Shown piece after piece: positions 7,816 to 16,841 of a stretch of 64,000 nucleotides of DNA. The translations under genes and the position numbers were made by a program. Source of the stretch: Cyclobacteriaceae bacterium (GTDB lineage Bacteria > Bacteroidota > Bacteroidia > Cytophagales > Cyclobacteriaceae); assembly GCA_026129485.1 (NCBI GenBank), contig JAHCHY010000004.1:124001-188000 (forward strand). The letters are read 5' to 3'. Positions within the stretch are counted from its first letter, which is position 1; each line of letters starts with the position of its first letter. The notes under the pieces were generated by a model. The model saw nothing but the letters and a program-made list of their open reading frames with translations, was not told the DNA's origin and did no database searches.

Positions 7816-8186
7816 ATTTTTGTTAAGGGCATGCATAAGCGCTTAGATCCAGGTTAAACCTTTAGTTCCACCATTATAATTTTTAGCACTACCGTATTTA
7901 TACATATTAAAAAATTCAGTCCGGAGGTATCATTTTTGGGATTGACAGGTAAATTTTAGCCCACTACACTGCAAAAATTATAATTAATTGTGTCAATAAG
8001 GCTTAAAATTAAGCCTCCGAAATCGTATTCGTTAAAAAATACCTGACAATAGGGTAAATATTTAACCACAACCTGCAATATTTCGGAAAACAACCTAAAC
8101 CTGATCCTGTTTGGAGCATCACCCGGTAAAAGGGTGATGTTTCATGCGGGGGTTCAAAGAGTTTGATTCATGTAAATAACCTACCT
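7816..8186. other. Long non-coding gap before glutamine synthetase
   Basis: 371 bp with no credible gene on either strand. It is AT-rich and holds several dyads: GGCTTAA/TTAAGCC (8000-8015, two-base centre), TAAATATTTA (8055-8064) and an 8-bp hairpin at 8117-8139. A long leader in front of glnII is consistent with nitrogen control, but no known RNA family was recognised and no convincing promoter was picked out. Confidence 0.5.
8117..8139 (+). promoter_or_regulatory. Hairpin in the glutamine synthetase leader
   Basis: CATCACCC (8117-8124) is exactly complementary to GGGTGATG (8132-8139) with a 7-base loop GGTAAAA, 48 bp before the glnII start codon. There is no T-run after it, so it is not an intrinsic terminator. 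It may be a leader RNA structure or a protein-binding site. Confidence 0.45.
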
Positions 8187-9245
8187 ATGTCAAAATCGAA
8201 ACTTGAGTACATCTGGCTTGACGGTTACACACCCACCCAAAGCCTGCGCAGTAAAACCAAAATTGTAAAGAACTTTGACGGCTCCTTAGAAAGTTGCCCC
8301 GTGTGGTCGTTCGATGGCAGCTCGACCGAACAGGCGCCCGGAGGATCGAGCGACTGCCTGTTAGAGCCCGTAGCCATATTTCCCGATCCGGCACGCAAGG
8401 ATGCTTTCCTTGTGATGTGCGAAGTATTAAGTCCCGATGGCACCCCACACCCTACAAACGGACGCGCTACTATTGAAGATGACGACCGTGACTTCTGGTT
8501 TGGCTTTGAGCAGGAGTATTTCCTGTGGGACCCGGGCACTAACAAGCCGCTGGGCTTTCCTGAAAACGGGTACCCCGCGCCACAAGGCCCCTACTATTGC
8601 TCCGTTGGAGCAAAGAATGCATTTGGCCGCGCTATTGTGGAAGAGCACCTGGATTATTGTCTTGCAGCAGGCATTAATGTAGAAGGCATTAATGCCGAAG
8701 TGGCACCCGGCCAATGGGAGTTCCAGATTTTTGCCAAAGGCGCCAAAGAAGCTGGCGACCAGGTTTGGATTGCCCGCTACCTGCTGGAACGCACTGCCGA
8801 AAAATATGGCGTGGCGATTAACTGGCACTGCAAGCCATTGGGTGTAACTGACTGGAATGGCTCCGGTATGCATGCCAATTTTTCTAATGGATTATTGCGC
8901 GAGTGTGGTTCACAGGAAGTATATGAGCAAGTGTGCAGCGCATTTGCACCGGTGGTAAAAGAACACATTGCCGTATATGGTGCCGATAATCACCTGCGCT
9001 TAACCGGCAAGCACGAAACACAAAGCATCGATAAATTTTCGTATGGTATTTCCGATAGGGGCGCGTCCATTCGCATTCCGATAGCCACCGTTGAAAACGG
9101 CTGGAAAGGCTGGCTGGAAGATCGCAGGCCCAACTCGGCCGCTGACCCGTACAAGGTTGCAGCCCGCATTATCACCACGGTGAAATCGGCAGAGCAATTT
9201 GAACCTGTATTGGTTGGCATGAACGGCAACGGAAAAGGGAGGTAG
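8187..9245 (+). CDS. glnII: Type II (eukaryotic-type) glutamine synthetase
   Basis: 352 residues from the ATG at 8187; a TTG at 8163 in frame is less likely. This is the short GSII form, not the 470-residue GSI or the 700-residue GSIII common in Bacteroidota. Landmarks: WSFDGSSTEQAPGGSSDCLL (about 41-60), FGFEQEYFLWD with metal/substrate Glu residues, INAEVAPGQWEFQ, NWHCKPLGVTDWNGSGMHAN for ATP/metal binding, and DRGASIRIP near the C-terminus. Reaction: ATP-dependent amidation of glutamate with ammonia, decameric and cytosolic. It stands alone, followed by an intrinsic terminator, with a structured leader in front. Confidence 0.95.
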   Translation: MSKSKLEYIWLDGYTPTQSLRSKTKIVKNFDGSLESCPVWSFDGSSTEQAPGGSSDCLLEPVAIFPDPARKDAFLVMCEVLSPDGTPHPTNGRATIEDDDRDFWFGFEQEYFLWDPGTNKPLGFPENGYPAPQGPYYCSVGAKNAFGRAIVEEHLDYCLAAGINVEGINAEVAPGQWEFQIFAKGAKEAGDQVWIARYLLERTAEKYGVAINWHCKPLGVTDWNGSGMHANFSNGLLRECGSQEVYEQVCSAFAPVVKEHIAVYGADNHLRLTGKHETQSIDKFSYGISDRGASIRIPIATVENGWKGWLEDRRPNSAADPYKVAARIITTVKSAEQFEPVLVGMNGNGKGR

Positions 9246-9265
9246 ACTTTTCCGTGTGTGAAGTG

Positions 9266-9297
9266 AAAAGGGAGGGGCGCAAGCTTCTCCTTTTTTT
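9266..9297 (+). terminator. Intrinsic terminator of glnII
   Basis: GGAGGGG (9271-9277) pairs through G-C and G-U pairs with CTTCTCC (9284-9290), extended by AAAA/TTTT, and is followed by a run of seven T (9291-9297). It lies 20 bp after the glnII stop codon. Confidence 0.65.
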
Positions 9298-9316
9298 GTG
9301 AAATCGAATACAGCGT

Positions 9317-10036
9317 TTACCGAAACAGATTTTTCAATTTCCACCACAATCCACGCGGGCTGTAACGCTTTACAGATATAGCGCCACCCACCACTATTTC
9401 TCCCAGCAGGGCGTTTACATCATAGGTCATCATAATCTTCATATGGGTATCTTGGTTGGGGGAAATAGCAAGCTCAACAGTTTTAAGCCCGATAAATGAA
9501 ACAACAAGCGTTTCATTTTCGGAGGGATGGTTAATCGTTAACTCAAACCTGCCGGCTGCATCGGTAACGGTTCCTTCGGATGTTCCTTTTCTTACTACAT
9601 TAACTCCGGGCAATCCGAGTGAGTCCACATCATCCATTACAATACCTTTAACGGTAATAGAGGCAAGAGCTTTGACTTTGAACCCCCCCTTTTTTTGTTC
9701 ATCTACCTGTTCCTGATGAACGGGATCAGGTGTTGTTTGCGCTTCGGCAGGTTCATGGATCAGCAGCATAAGAAAGGCAACGATCGCAGCCCAGGCTGAT
9801 CGTGCTTTTGCCGGAGTTTCGGTTCGATATGTTTTTAGTTGATGCTGTGCAAACCTGCCGCAGGTTGAACCTTTGCCTGCTTTAAAATATTGTTTGATCT
9901 CGGCATCCGTCCACGTGGTGAAGTCAATCACTTCTTTCCGGCAGGTTCCGCAAAACTTTCCTTTTTGAGTAGGTGTAAAGGCATTCCAGTTTTCGTGGCA
10001 GGGCGTGGGTACGGTTAAAACAAACGATTTTTTCAT
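9317..10036 (-). CDS. Membrane protein with N-terminal Cys motifs and carboxypeptidase-like regulatory domain
   Basis: 239 residues. The N-terminal part has paired cysteines (Cys at 13, KFCGTCRKEVIDF about 28-40, TCGRF about 58-62) that suggest a small metal-binding module. A predicted membrane segment (WAAIVAFLMLLIHEPAEA, about 81-98) precedes a carboxypeptidase-like regulatory (CarboxypepD_reg) domain: SITVKGIVMDDVDSLGLPGVNVV, TSEGTVTDAAGRFELTI, LVVSFIGLKTVEL. This cytosolic-Cys plus periplasmic beta-domain layout recurs in Cytophagales, but its function is not known. Single gene between convergent glnII and the divergent rhomboid gene. Confidence 0.7.
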   Translation of the reverse strand: MKKSFVLTVPTPCHENWNAFTPTQKGKFCGTCRKEVIDFTTWTDAEIKQYFKAGKGSTCGRFAQHQLKTYRTETPAKARSAWAAIVAFLMLLIHEPAEAQTTPDPVHQEQVDEQKKGGFKVKALASITVKGIVMDDVDSLGLPGVNVVRKGTSEGTVTDAAGRFELTINHPSENETLVVSFIGLKTVELAISPNQDTHMKIMMTYDVNALLGEIVVGGAISVKRYSPRGLWWKLKNLFR

Positions 10037-10122
10037 GGGTTAGGGGTTTACCCGGTAGATGCAGCAACGGCTCTGTTTCCATAAATCGTTTTCCTAAATT
10101 TCAGATTCTTAAGAACGTATAA

Positions 10123-12012
10123 ATGGAAATTCGCTACCGGCTAATTACACTTTCACTTATTCTGGCAAACCTGATTGTATTTGTTATTTGCCGGTACTCA
10201 ATCGGCACATTTAACGATCCTGTGTGGACACAAGGCTTGTTGTTTAGCGGAGCCGAGTTTGCTCCCTTAACCCTGGATAAAGAATGGTACAGGATTTTTA
10301 CCCACATGTTTTTACATGGCAACCTTCTGCACCTGGCCTTTAATATGTATGCCCTGTTTGCAGCCGGAAGTGAAGTGGAACGAATTACCGGACCGGTGAA
10401 GTTTTTATGGATTTGTTTTTTGTGCGGAATAACCGCAAGCCTGGCAAGCCTGTATTTCAATTTGTTTACAATTGGAGTGGGTGCATCGGGCGCTATTTTC
10501 GGTTTGTTTGGTTTTTCGCTGGTGGTGCAGATTGCGGAGAGCAGAAAAGAAGACCGGCCGATAGCTCCGCTGATTACGAACTTTATAATCTTTTTAGGCG
10601 TAAATCTTTTGTATGCCAAAATGCTGAATGCCGATAATGCTGCTCACATGGGCGGACTGGCAGGAGGTTTATTGTTGGGAGCGGCTTCTTTATTAAACAA
10701 ATCCTATCAACAGATAAAAGCCGAGTACTTGCTGCTGGTATTGTCGATAGCCGGGTTTATGATGCTGCCGCGCTACCAGGTTGCTTATTTTAATTTTTTT
10801 CAAAGCGTATTGGCAGTTGAGGACTCTGCACGACTTCTTTTTCAAAAGAAAAGCCTGACTGACGAAGATTATCTCAGGAACTTTAAAAAGTATGATTTAT
10901 ACTGGGATAGCACCCGAACTTTGTTAGATGCTCAAACCTATTTACCGGAAGCCTTGCACCAGGACACCTTTCGGTTGCGCAGGTATATTGACCTGAGAAA
11001 AGAGGAGAATAATTTTCGCATACAGTTGCTGGAGAAGGAAACTTACCGGTATATGGATAGTATAGAGTGGAGCCAGCAACAAATGCAACCCTATCTTCAG
11101 TTAGACTATGTACTTACCCAACTGCAATCCATTCGTGCGCCAGAAGAAGATACGGTATCAAAACCCAGAGTGCATCCGGTTAAGGTTTGGTATAACGAAG
11201 AGTGGGAAGAAATACCCGGCCCGCCCGCAGCTTTTTACAGGTTAGGGCAACAGGATTCTTTGGGCAGATGGCAAGGCCCGGTACGTGATTATTACAACTC
11301 GGGCGAAGTTCAGATGAAAGGTGCTTACACAGACGGGCGAAGGGATGGTGTGTTTCTCTATTACTCTGATCACAGCACATACGAATCGGCCGGTCGTTAC
11401 AACAAAGAAATACCGGTTGGTAAATGGGAAAGATTTCATCGCAACGGAAAACTGAATAGTGAAGAATATTTTGAGCCGGAATATTTTATGAAGAATATGT
11501 GGGACTCTGTCGGAACTCCTCTGGTGCAAAATGGTGAAGGCATGGTTAAGTTATACTACGGGAATGGCGCTTTGTCTGAGCAGGGAGAATACCGAAACGG
11601 AAAGAAAGAAGGCCGGTGGATGGGGTATCATGCCAATGGACAAACATACTTTGAAGAATATTTTAATAACGGTCAGTTAGTGCAGGGCAGAAGCCGCACC
11701 TTAAACGGACAACAGTTTGTGTATGATGGAAGCAGCCTGTTCCCGATACCTGAGGCAGGCTACCCACACCTCAACCAATATCTGAAAGAAAAAGTGAAGC
11801 AACTAAATGTTGCGCAACATGGGCAAGTAAAGGTTTGGTTTCGGGTTACCCTTAACCGGGTGCTCACCGATTTTCAGATCGATAAAAGTCTTGCGCCCGA
11901 ACTGGATTCATTAGTTATAGAATGGTTACGGACAGGCCCGCAATGGTTACCCGCCCGCGACCACGGACACCAGATGCGTAGCGGGTGGAGTACAGTTACG
12001 GTTGAGTTTTAG
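10123..12012 (+). CDS. Rhomboid protease fused to MORN/YwqK repeats and a TonB-C-like tail
   Basis: 629 residues. Residues 1-210 form a six-to-seven-helix rhomboid domain with the catalytic dyad Ser122 in GVGASGAIFG and His175 in NAAHMGGLAGG, plus the HMFLHGNLLHLAFNMY segment that supplies oxyanion residues. Residues about 230-350 are a charged, helical linker. From about 375 come MORN_2/YwqK-type repeats (YYNSGEVQMKGAYTDGRRDG, FHRNGKLNSEEYF, YYGNGALSEQGEYRNGKKEG). The last 75 residues (VKVWFRVTLNRVLTDFQI, LVIEWLRTGPQWLPA) look like the TonB C-terminal fold. The extra domains probably lie outside the cytoplasm if the C-terminus is periplasmic. Role unknown. It converges on the FtsX permease with an 8-bp gap. 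Confidence 0.85.
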   Translation: MEIRYRLITLSLILANLIVFVICRYSIGTFNDPVWTQGLLFSGAEFAPLTLDKEWYRIFTHMFLHGNLLHLAFNMYALFAAGSEVERITGPVKFLWICFLCGITASLASLYFNLFTIGVGASGAIFGLFGFSLVVQIAESRKEDRPIAPLITNFIIFLGVNLLYAKMLNADNAAHMGGLAGGLLLGAASLLNKSYQQIKAEYLLLVLSIAGFMMLPRYQVAYFNFFQSVLAVEDSARLLFQKKSLTDEDYLRNFKKYDLYWDSTRTLLDAQTYLPEALHQDTFRLRRYIDLRKEENNFRIQLLEKETYRYMDSIEWSQQQMQPYLQLDYVLTQLQSIRAPEEDTVSKPRVHPVKVWYNEEWEEIPGPPAAFYRLGQQDSLGRWQGPVRDYYNSGEVQMKGAYTDGRRDGVFLYYSDHSTYESAGRYNKEIPVGKWERFHRNGKLNSEEYFEPEYFMKNMWDSVGTPLVQNGEGMVKLYYGNGALSEQGEYRNGKKEGRWMGYHANGQTYFEEYFNNGQLVQGRSRTLNGQQFVYDGSSLFPIPEAGYPHLNQYLKEKVKQLNVAQHGQVKVWFRVTLNRVLTDFQIDKSLAPELDSLVIEWLRTGPQWLPARDHGHQMRSGWSTVTVEF

Positions 12013-12020
12013 ATTTTTGA

Positions 12021-14387
12021 TCACTCACTCCGCAACGAATTAGCCGGGTTTGCCCGCGCTGCTTTCAATGCCTGTGTGCTTACAATCAGCAAGGCAAACG
12101 TTAATGCAATTAATCCCGTAAGCGGGAATATCCACCACGCTACCGTTGTGCGGATGGTGTAACGCTCCAAGTAATTGGTCAGAAACCACCACGCCAATGG
12201 CGATGAGAACACGAATGCTATAATCACCAGCAACGAAAAATCTTTTGACATTAACCCAACCAAACTGGGTACTGATGCTCCCATTACTTTACGAATGCCG
12301 ATCTCTTTGGTGCGCTGTTCGGCCGTAAAGGCAGCCAATCCGAACAAGCCAAGACCCGTAATAACAATGGTAAGCGTGGCAAACAAGCTGGCTAACGTGC
12401 TGGTAAGGTTAATGGTGGTAAATTTTTTCTGAAACTCCTGGTCGGCAAAACGGTATTCAAACGGATAGGCCGGTGCGTATTTTTCAAATACATTTTTTAC
12501 AGCATTGATAGAAGCTTGTAAATCGTTTGTCTTTTTAAGCCGAATGCTTACGGCATTGATCCATTCCGGTTCCAGTATGGCAAACATGGGCTTTACCGGT
12601 TGGAAAGGCGAACCCATCAATACATTATCTACTACACCAATCAGCTTGCGTTTGCCGCCCCAAAGGTCAAGCTCGGTGCCAATCGGATCTTCAAGATTCA
12701 TTAAATCCAGCGCGGCTTTGTTTATCACGATGGCTGCGGTATCGCTTTTAAAATCTTCGCTGAAATCGCGGCCTTCCAGGATTTTGATGCCCATAGTTTT
12801 AACATAATCATATTCGGTGGCAATGGTGGTAAAGATTACACGCAGGTCTTCGGGCTTGCCGGGCCAGCCTAAAAAGTTATTCGAGTTAATATCGGTAATC
12901 TGGCTGTTGGATTTGGTAACCGCTTCCACCACCCCGGTGTTCAACAGCTCCAGCTTAATGGTGCGGTAATTTTTGGCAACTTCGTTGGTATAGTGCACGG
13001 CCATCAGGTTTTCCTGGTCGTAACCTAATTGCCGGCCTTTTACTAATTGTATCTGCTGGTAAATTACAATGGTGCCGATGATTAGTAAAATGGAAAATCC
13101 GAATTGCAGTATTACCAGGATCTTACGCGGCAAGCTGGTGCCTTTGCCTACGGTGGGTTTCCCTTTTAAAACCCGTGCCGGCTGAAAAGAGGACAGATAC
13201 AATGCCGGGTAGCTTCCGGATACAATCCCGACCAATAAAATCATACTTAATGAAGCGATCCAGAATTGTGAAGAAGCATAATCGATGAAAAGCTTTTTAT
13301 CCACCAGGTTATTGTAATAAGGCAACAGTAACTGCGCGGCTAATATGGCAATCGCGAAAGCGATAAAAGCAATAAAAGTGGATTCGCCAATAAACTGAAG
13401 AATCAGTTCCCTGCGTTTGGAACCCACACTTTTGCGCACACCTACTTCGCGGGCCCTGCGCTCGCTGCGGGCGGTAGCTAAGTTCATAAAGTTGATGCAG
13501 GCAATAACGATGATAAAAATGGCGATGATGGTAAACATCTGCACATAGTCGTTCATGCCCCCGGTTTCCACCCCGTTATCAAAATTGCTGAACAGACGCC
13601 AGCGCAGCATCGGGTATAGAAAATACTCAGGCTTGGTATCGGTTTCGCCATGCTCCTGCAGCATCATGCGCACGCTGTTCTCCACATCGGCATGGCTGGC
13701 CGGGTCATTCAGCTCGGCAAATACCTGGAAGGAGTAGTTGCCCCAGTTGGTCATGTTTCTGCGTACCCAGTCGTTGTTCTGTTCGCGAAATTTCCACGGC
13801 ATTAAAAAGTCAAACTGAAAAGTGGAGTTGCCGGGTATATCTTTCAGGATGCCCGTTACTTTCAGATCGTATTCATTATCCAGCCGGATTACCTGGTTGA
13901 TGGGGTCTTCATCGCCAAACAGCGATTTTGCGGTTGATTCGGTAATCACAATAGAGGGCGGTTCGTCTAATACCTGCATGGCATTACCAGTGGCAAGCGG
14001 GAACTCAAACATTTCGAGAAACTCTTCGCTTACCCAGTAGCCGCGTTTGATCAGCCGGTTTTCACCTACGGTAATCAGGTGATCGCCACCCCAATCGGTA
14101 ACGGCCATGCGGGCAATATTGCTGTTGGCGGTTTTAAAAGCTTCGTAGGTGGGCAGCGGTACACTTGTCCACGAGCTGATCTTGCCATCAAACTGGGCGC
14201 GTACCCAAACCTGGTAAAGCCTGTCGGCCTTTGGAATAAACTTGTTGAAGCCGGTTTCATCGGCCACCCACAGCAGGATAAGAATGCTGCACGTGATGCC
14301 TAAGGCCAGGCCCGCGATGTTGATAAATGAATAAAACCCGTTTTTAAACAGGTTGCGCACCATTACGACAAAGTAATTCCTGAACAT
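12021..14387 (-). CDS. FtsX/MacB-type ABC transporter permease
   Basis: 788 residues with the two-module arrangement common in Bacteroidota: an N-terminal membrane anchor (about 20-42), a MacB_PCD periplasmic domain, then three FtsX helices with ARSERRAREVGVRKSVGSKRRELI, a second anchor (ILVILQFGFSILLIIGTIVIYQQ), a second PCD domain and three final helices with AEQRTKEIGIRKVMGASVPSLVGLMSKDF. No ATPase domain, so it needs a separate ATP-binding subunit that is not in this window. Such permeases work mechanically rather than as channels. Cargo unknown. Confidence 0.92.
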   Translation of the reverse strand: MFRNYFVVMVRNLFKNGFYSFINIAGLALGITCSILILLWVADETGFNKFIPKADRLYQVWVRAQFDGKISSWTSVPLPTYEAFKTANSNIARMAVTDWGGDHLITVGENRLIKRGYWVSEEFLEMFEFPLATGNAMQVLDEPPSIVITESTAKSLFGDEDPINQVIRLDNEYDLKVTGILKDIPGNSTFQFDFLMPWKFREQNNDWVRRNMTNWGNYSFQVFAELNDPASHADVENSVRMMLQEHGETDTKPEYFLYPMLRWRLFSNFDNGVETGGMNDYVQMFTIIAIFIIVIACINFMNLATARSERRAREVGVRKSVGSKRRELILQFIGESTFIAFIAFAIAILAAQLLLPYYNNLVDKKLFIDYASSQFWIASLSMILLVGIVSGSYPALYLSSFQPARVLKGKPTVGKGTSLPRKILVILQFGFSILLIIGTIVIYQQIQLVKGRQLGYDQENLMAVHYTNEVAKNYRTIKLELLNTGVVEAVTKSNSQITDINSNNFLGWPGKPEDLRVIFTTIATEYDYVKTMGIKILEGRDFSEDFKSDTAAIVINKAALDLMNLEDPIGTELDLWGGKRKLIGVVDNVLMGSPFQPVKPMFAILEPEWINAVSIRLKKTNDLQASINAVKNVFEKYAPAYPFEYRFADQEFQKKFTTINLTSTLASLFATLTIVITGLGLFGLAAFTAEQRTKEIGIRKVMGASVPSLVGLMSKDFSLLVIIAFVFSSPLAWWFLTNYLERYTIRTTVAWWIFPLTGLIALTFALLIVSTQALKAARANPANSLRSE

Positions 14388-14563
14388 AGCTGCATGAGGT
14401 TAGAACTGTAATACCTGTGTTTGTGAAAAAGGTATCAGCTCAACGCAGGATTTTTTTCTATAGATCGTATCCCGTAGCAATTAGTTGCAGGCGTTTGCAA
14501 AAATGCTTTGAACGGCAACAAAAGTGTTCAGCGCTGAACAAGGAAGTGAACAAAAACGAACAG

Positions 14564-14740
14564 TTATTTATCGGGCATTACCAATGCCAGGATGATATAA
14601 AGCAGCAGGCCCGTACCGAAAAAGAGAAAGGCCACGATAAAAACAATGCGCATTACGGTAGGATCGAGGTCAAAATAGTCGGCCAGGCCACTGCAAACCC
14701 CGAATAATTTTTTGTCGCCTTTAACTAATCGCTTTGCCAT
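14564..14740 (-). CDS. Small PspC-domain protein
   Basis: 58 residues from the ATG at 14740. The sequence is a bare PspC domain: MAKRLVKGDKKLFGVCSGLADYFDLDPTVMR (first 31 residues) and one membrane helix VFIVAFLFFGTGLLLYIILALV. PspC proteins sense or buffer membrane stress; stand-alone copies of this length are common in Bacteroidota. It lies in the 176-bp-plus space between the FtsX permease and the DUF1624 gene, on the same strand as both. A longer frame upstream of 14740 has no family similarity and overlaps the DUF1624 gene. Confidence 0.85.
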   Translation of the reverse strand: MAKRLVKGDKKLFGVCSGLADYFDLDPTVMRIVFIVAFLFFGTGLLLYIILALVMPDK

Positions 14741-14795
14741 AAGATTGATTCTTTTGATCGAAGATACAGAATCAGCATGAAAAATCATGCCGGCC

Positions 14796-15982
14796 TTACA
14801 AATACCGGAGCCACCGGTAAGCGTGCGATTGCTTGTATTGACCGTACCATTTACATACCGGGTACAAGGCCAGCACAATGCAGATCCACGCTGCGTACGT
14901 CCAACCGAGCGAGTATCCGGTGCCGGGAGCAATGCCCCCAAACGATTTTGAGAAGTGAAAATCAATTTCGGATAATGGAGTTCCGGTTTTGACTATAAAT
15001 GCGGTGAGCGCTGCAACATGTATCAACAGAAAATGTAGCAGGAAGTAGAATAGCGGCACCTGTCCGTATATCATAAAAAAGGAAAGCTTTCCGGGTTTGA
15101 TTTGCTCCAGCCGGGCTAACAGAAATAAGATTGGCCCCAGCGTCATCAATGAGAATAATAATGATACCGGGTATTTGGTGGTGTTGATAAAGCTGAGAAA
15201 CGTAAATAACAAATCAGGTTGCGCCTGCCACGGTGCAGGGTCGCCATAAAAGTTTATAAAACGAAGTATGATAAATAAAATAATGGCTGCGGCACCGCTT
15301 CGTGTTAGCCAGCGCATGCGTGTGGCGGCATCGTAATCGGTATAAAGCCTGCCGGCACAATAGCCCAACAGCATAATGCCCAGCCACGGAATAACCGGGT
15401 AAGAAGTAATAAAGACCACAGATGGTGTTACCGGCAGAACCCCGGTCTTCACCAGCATAATCCACGGAGCGTAAAAAAACCGGGTCGGTTCAACCGGTAT
15501 CAGCGCAAGCGCATCATGTAAAAACACAATCAGCAACCCGGTTACCAGGTTCCATTTTAAAGGGAGGTAGATCATACCCGCCAGGAAGATCATGCACCAG
15601 CCGATTACCCACAGCACGGTAAGAAAAGTAACATCGTAATAAAAATTGAAAAAGAAGAATGCACGCAGCACCGCTATCTCCAGGAAAATGAGCCACAGGC
15701 CGCGCGTAAGCAGGAAGCGCGAAAGTTCTTTTTTGGTTTTGGCGCTTCCGGTTAACCAGGCTGAAGTACCGGCCAGGAATACGAAGCCGGGTGCACAGAA
15801 GTGGGTTATCCACCGGGTGAAGAAAAGCGCGGGTGTGGTTTTGTCTAATGCAGTGGGATCGTAAAGCAAGGCATCGGCATGAAAAAAATCGCGGTATGGT
15901 CAAGCGCCATAATTACCATTATAATGCCCCGGAGCAAATCGATTGAGCTTACCCGGTTGGGTTTTGTGAGAGAGGTTTGCAT
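14796..15982 (-). pseudogene. DUF1624 membrane protein (heparan-alpha-glucosaminide acetyltransferase-like), frameshifted
   Basis: Two overlapping frames together make one protein. The first, from ATG 15982, reads MQTSLTKPNRVSSIDLLRG then IMVIMALDHTAIFF and ends at 15845. The second resumes with ADALLYDPTALDKTTPALFF and runs to 14796 through about nine membrane helices. One extra base near 15893-15896, making CGC GAT TTT TTT CAT, would restore the family motif DHxRDFFHADA and give a 395-residue protein; total length 1187 nt fits a single-base loss. Homologs transfer or move acyl/sugar groups at the membrane. Either a pseudogene or an assembly error in a C run. Confidence 0.82.
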
Positions 15983-16076
15983 GGGCGATTTTAGTTTGGC
16001 AATATGTAAAATCCGTATGGTGGCCAAATTACCATCTGAACGTAAGGAGTATTATTTTAGCTGTAAATCTGGACCT

Positions 16077-16841
16077 ATGCAGAAAATTACAACCATGTTA
16101 TTGATCACAAGCCTTGGTCTTTTGTCGGCCTGTATTCTTCCGAATGATAAAAAAGAAGCCAAGCAGGCTGGAGGCTCAAAGACACGGGACAGCATTCGCG
16201 TGGAAACGGCAAAGCATCCCAATGGTAAGCTTAAGTCAGAAGTGCCGTATGCCGGTAAGCAGAAGCACGGTTTAGCCAAAACCTATGATAAGGAAGGAAA
16301 TATTATGCTTGAATTGCCTTATGTGTGGGGTAAGCGCGAAGGACAATCCAAACGATACTATGAAGGAGGAAAGCAGGTTTTCCAGACTACCGAGTACAAG
16401 GATGATCTTATTCATGGCATGCAGGTGAAGTACCGCGAAAATGGCGACCTGATGTCGGAATCCAGGTTTGAAAAGAATTTTGATTGTGTGGGTGTAAAGG
16501 AATATTATACCGACAAAACACTTAAGAAGGAGTATTCCAAGCTGATTGTTACACCGGTTGACAGGCTACAGAGCCAGGGTGTTTACACTTTAATGCTTTC
16601 TATGTCTGAGAAAGTGAGGCGTGTTAAGTATTACACCGGTAAGCTTACTCCATCCGGCTGCCTGCATGAAGATTTGTATTCCGTATTGCTGGATGAACAG
16701 AATAAAACCGGCAAGCTAACGTATAACATTCCCCCGGGAGCATTCCTGATGGAGGAGCTTACTATTATTGCCGCTGTTGAAACAATTCATGGTAACACTT
16801 ACGTAGTGCAGCGAACACATAACCTGGCCATTCAAAACTAA
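16077..16841 (+). CDS. MORN/YwqK-repeat lipoprotein
   Basis: 254 residues from ATG 16077, which directly begins a lipoprotein signal (MQKITTMLLITSLGLLSAC, lipobox LSAC with Cys19). Repeats of the MORN_2/YwqK type follow: KHPNGKLKSEVPYAGKQKHG, YDKEGNIMLELPYVWGKREG, YYEGGKQVFQTTEYKDDLIHG, YRENGDLMSESRF. The last 90 residues (VYTLMLSMSEKVRRVKYYTG and onward) are not recognised. YwqK members are often labelled antitoxin by database propagation; no toxin partner is present and such a role is not supported. It converges with the next gene, overlapping it by 4 bp. Confidence 0.82.
   Translation: MQKITTMLLITSLGLLSACILPNDKKEAKQAGGSKTRDSIRVETAKHPNGKLKSEVPYAGKQKHGLAKTYDKEGNIMLELPYVWGKREGQSKRYYEGGKQVFQTTEYKDDLIHGMQVKYRENGDLMSESRFEKNFDCVGVKEYYTDKTLKKEYSKLIVTPVDRLQSQGVYTLMLSMSEKVRRVKYYTGKLTPSGCLHEDLYSVLLDEQNKTGKLTYNIPPGAFLMEELTIIAAVETIHGNTYVVQRTHNLAIQN

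Noticed and set aside
9266-10122. tRNA or other stable RNA genes in the spacers around 9.3 and 10.1 kb
   Set aside because: No cloverleaf or conserved T-loop sequence was found there or elsewhere in the window.
14741-14965. N-terminal extension of the PspC protein
   Set aside because: It would overlap the DUF1624 coding end and has no family similarity; the ATG at 14740 starts the domain directly.
16077-16841. Antitoxin of a toxin-antitoxin pair (YwqK label)
   Set aside because: It has a lipoprotein signal and no adjacent toxin; the label comes from repeat similarity only.
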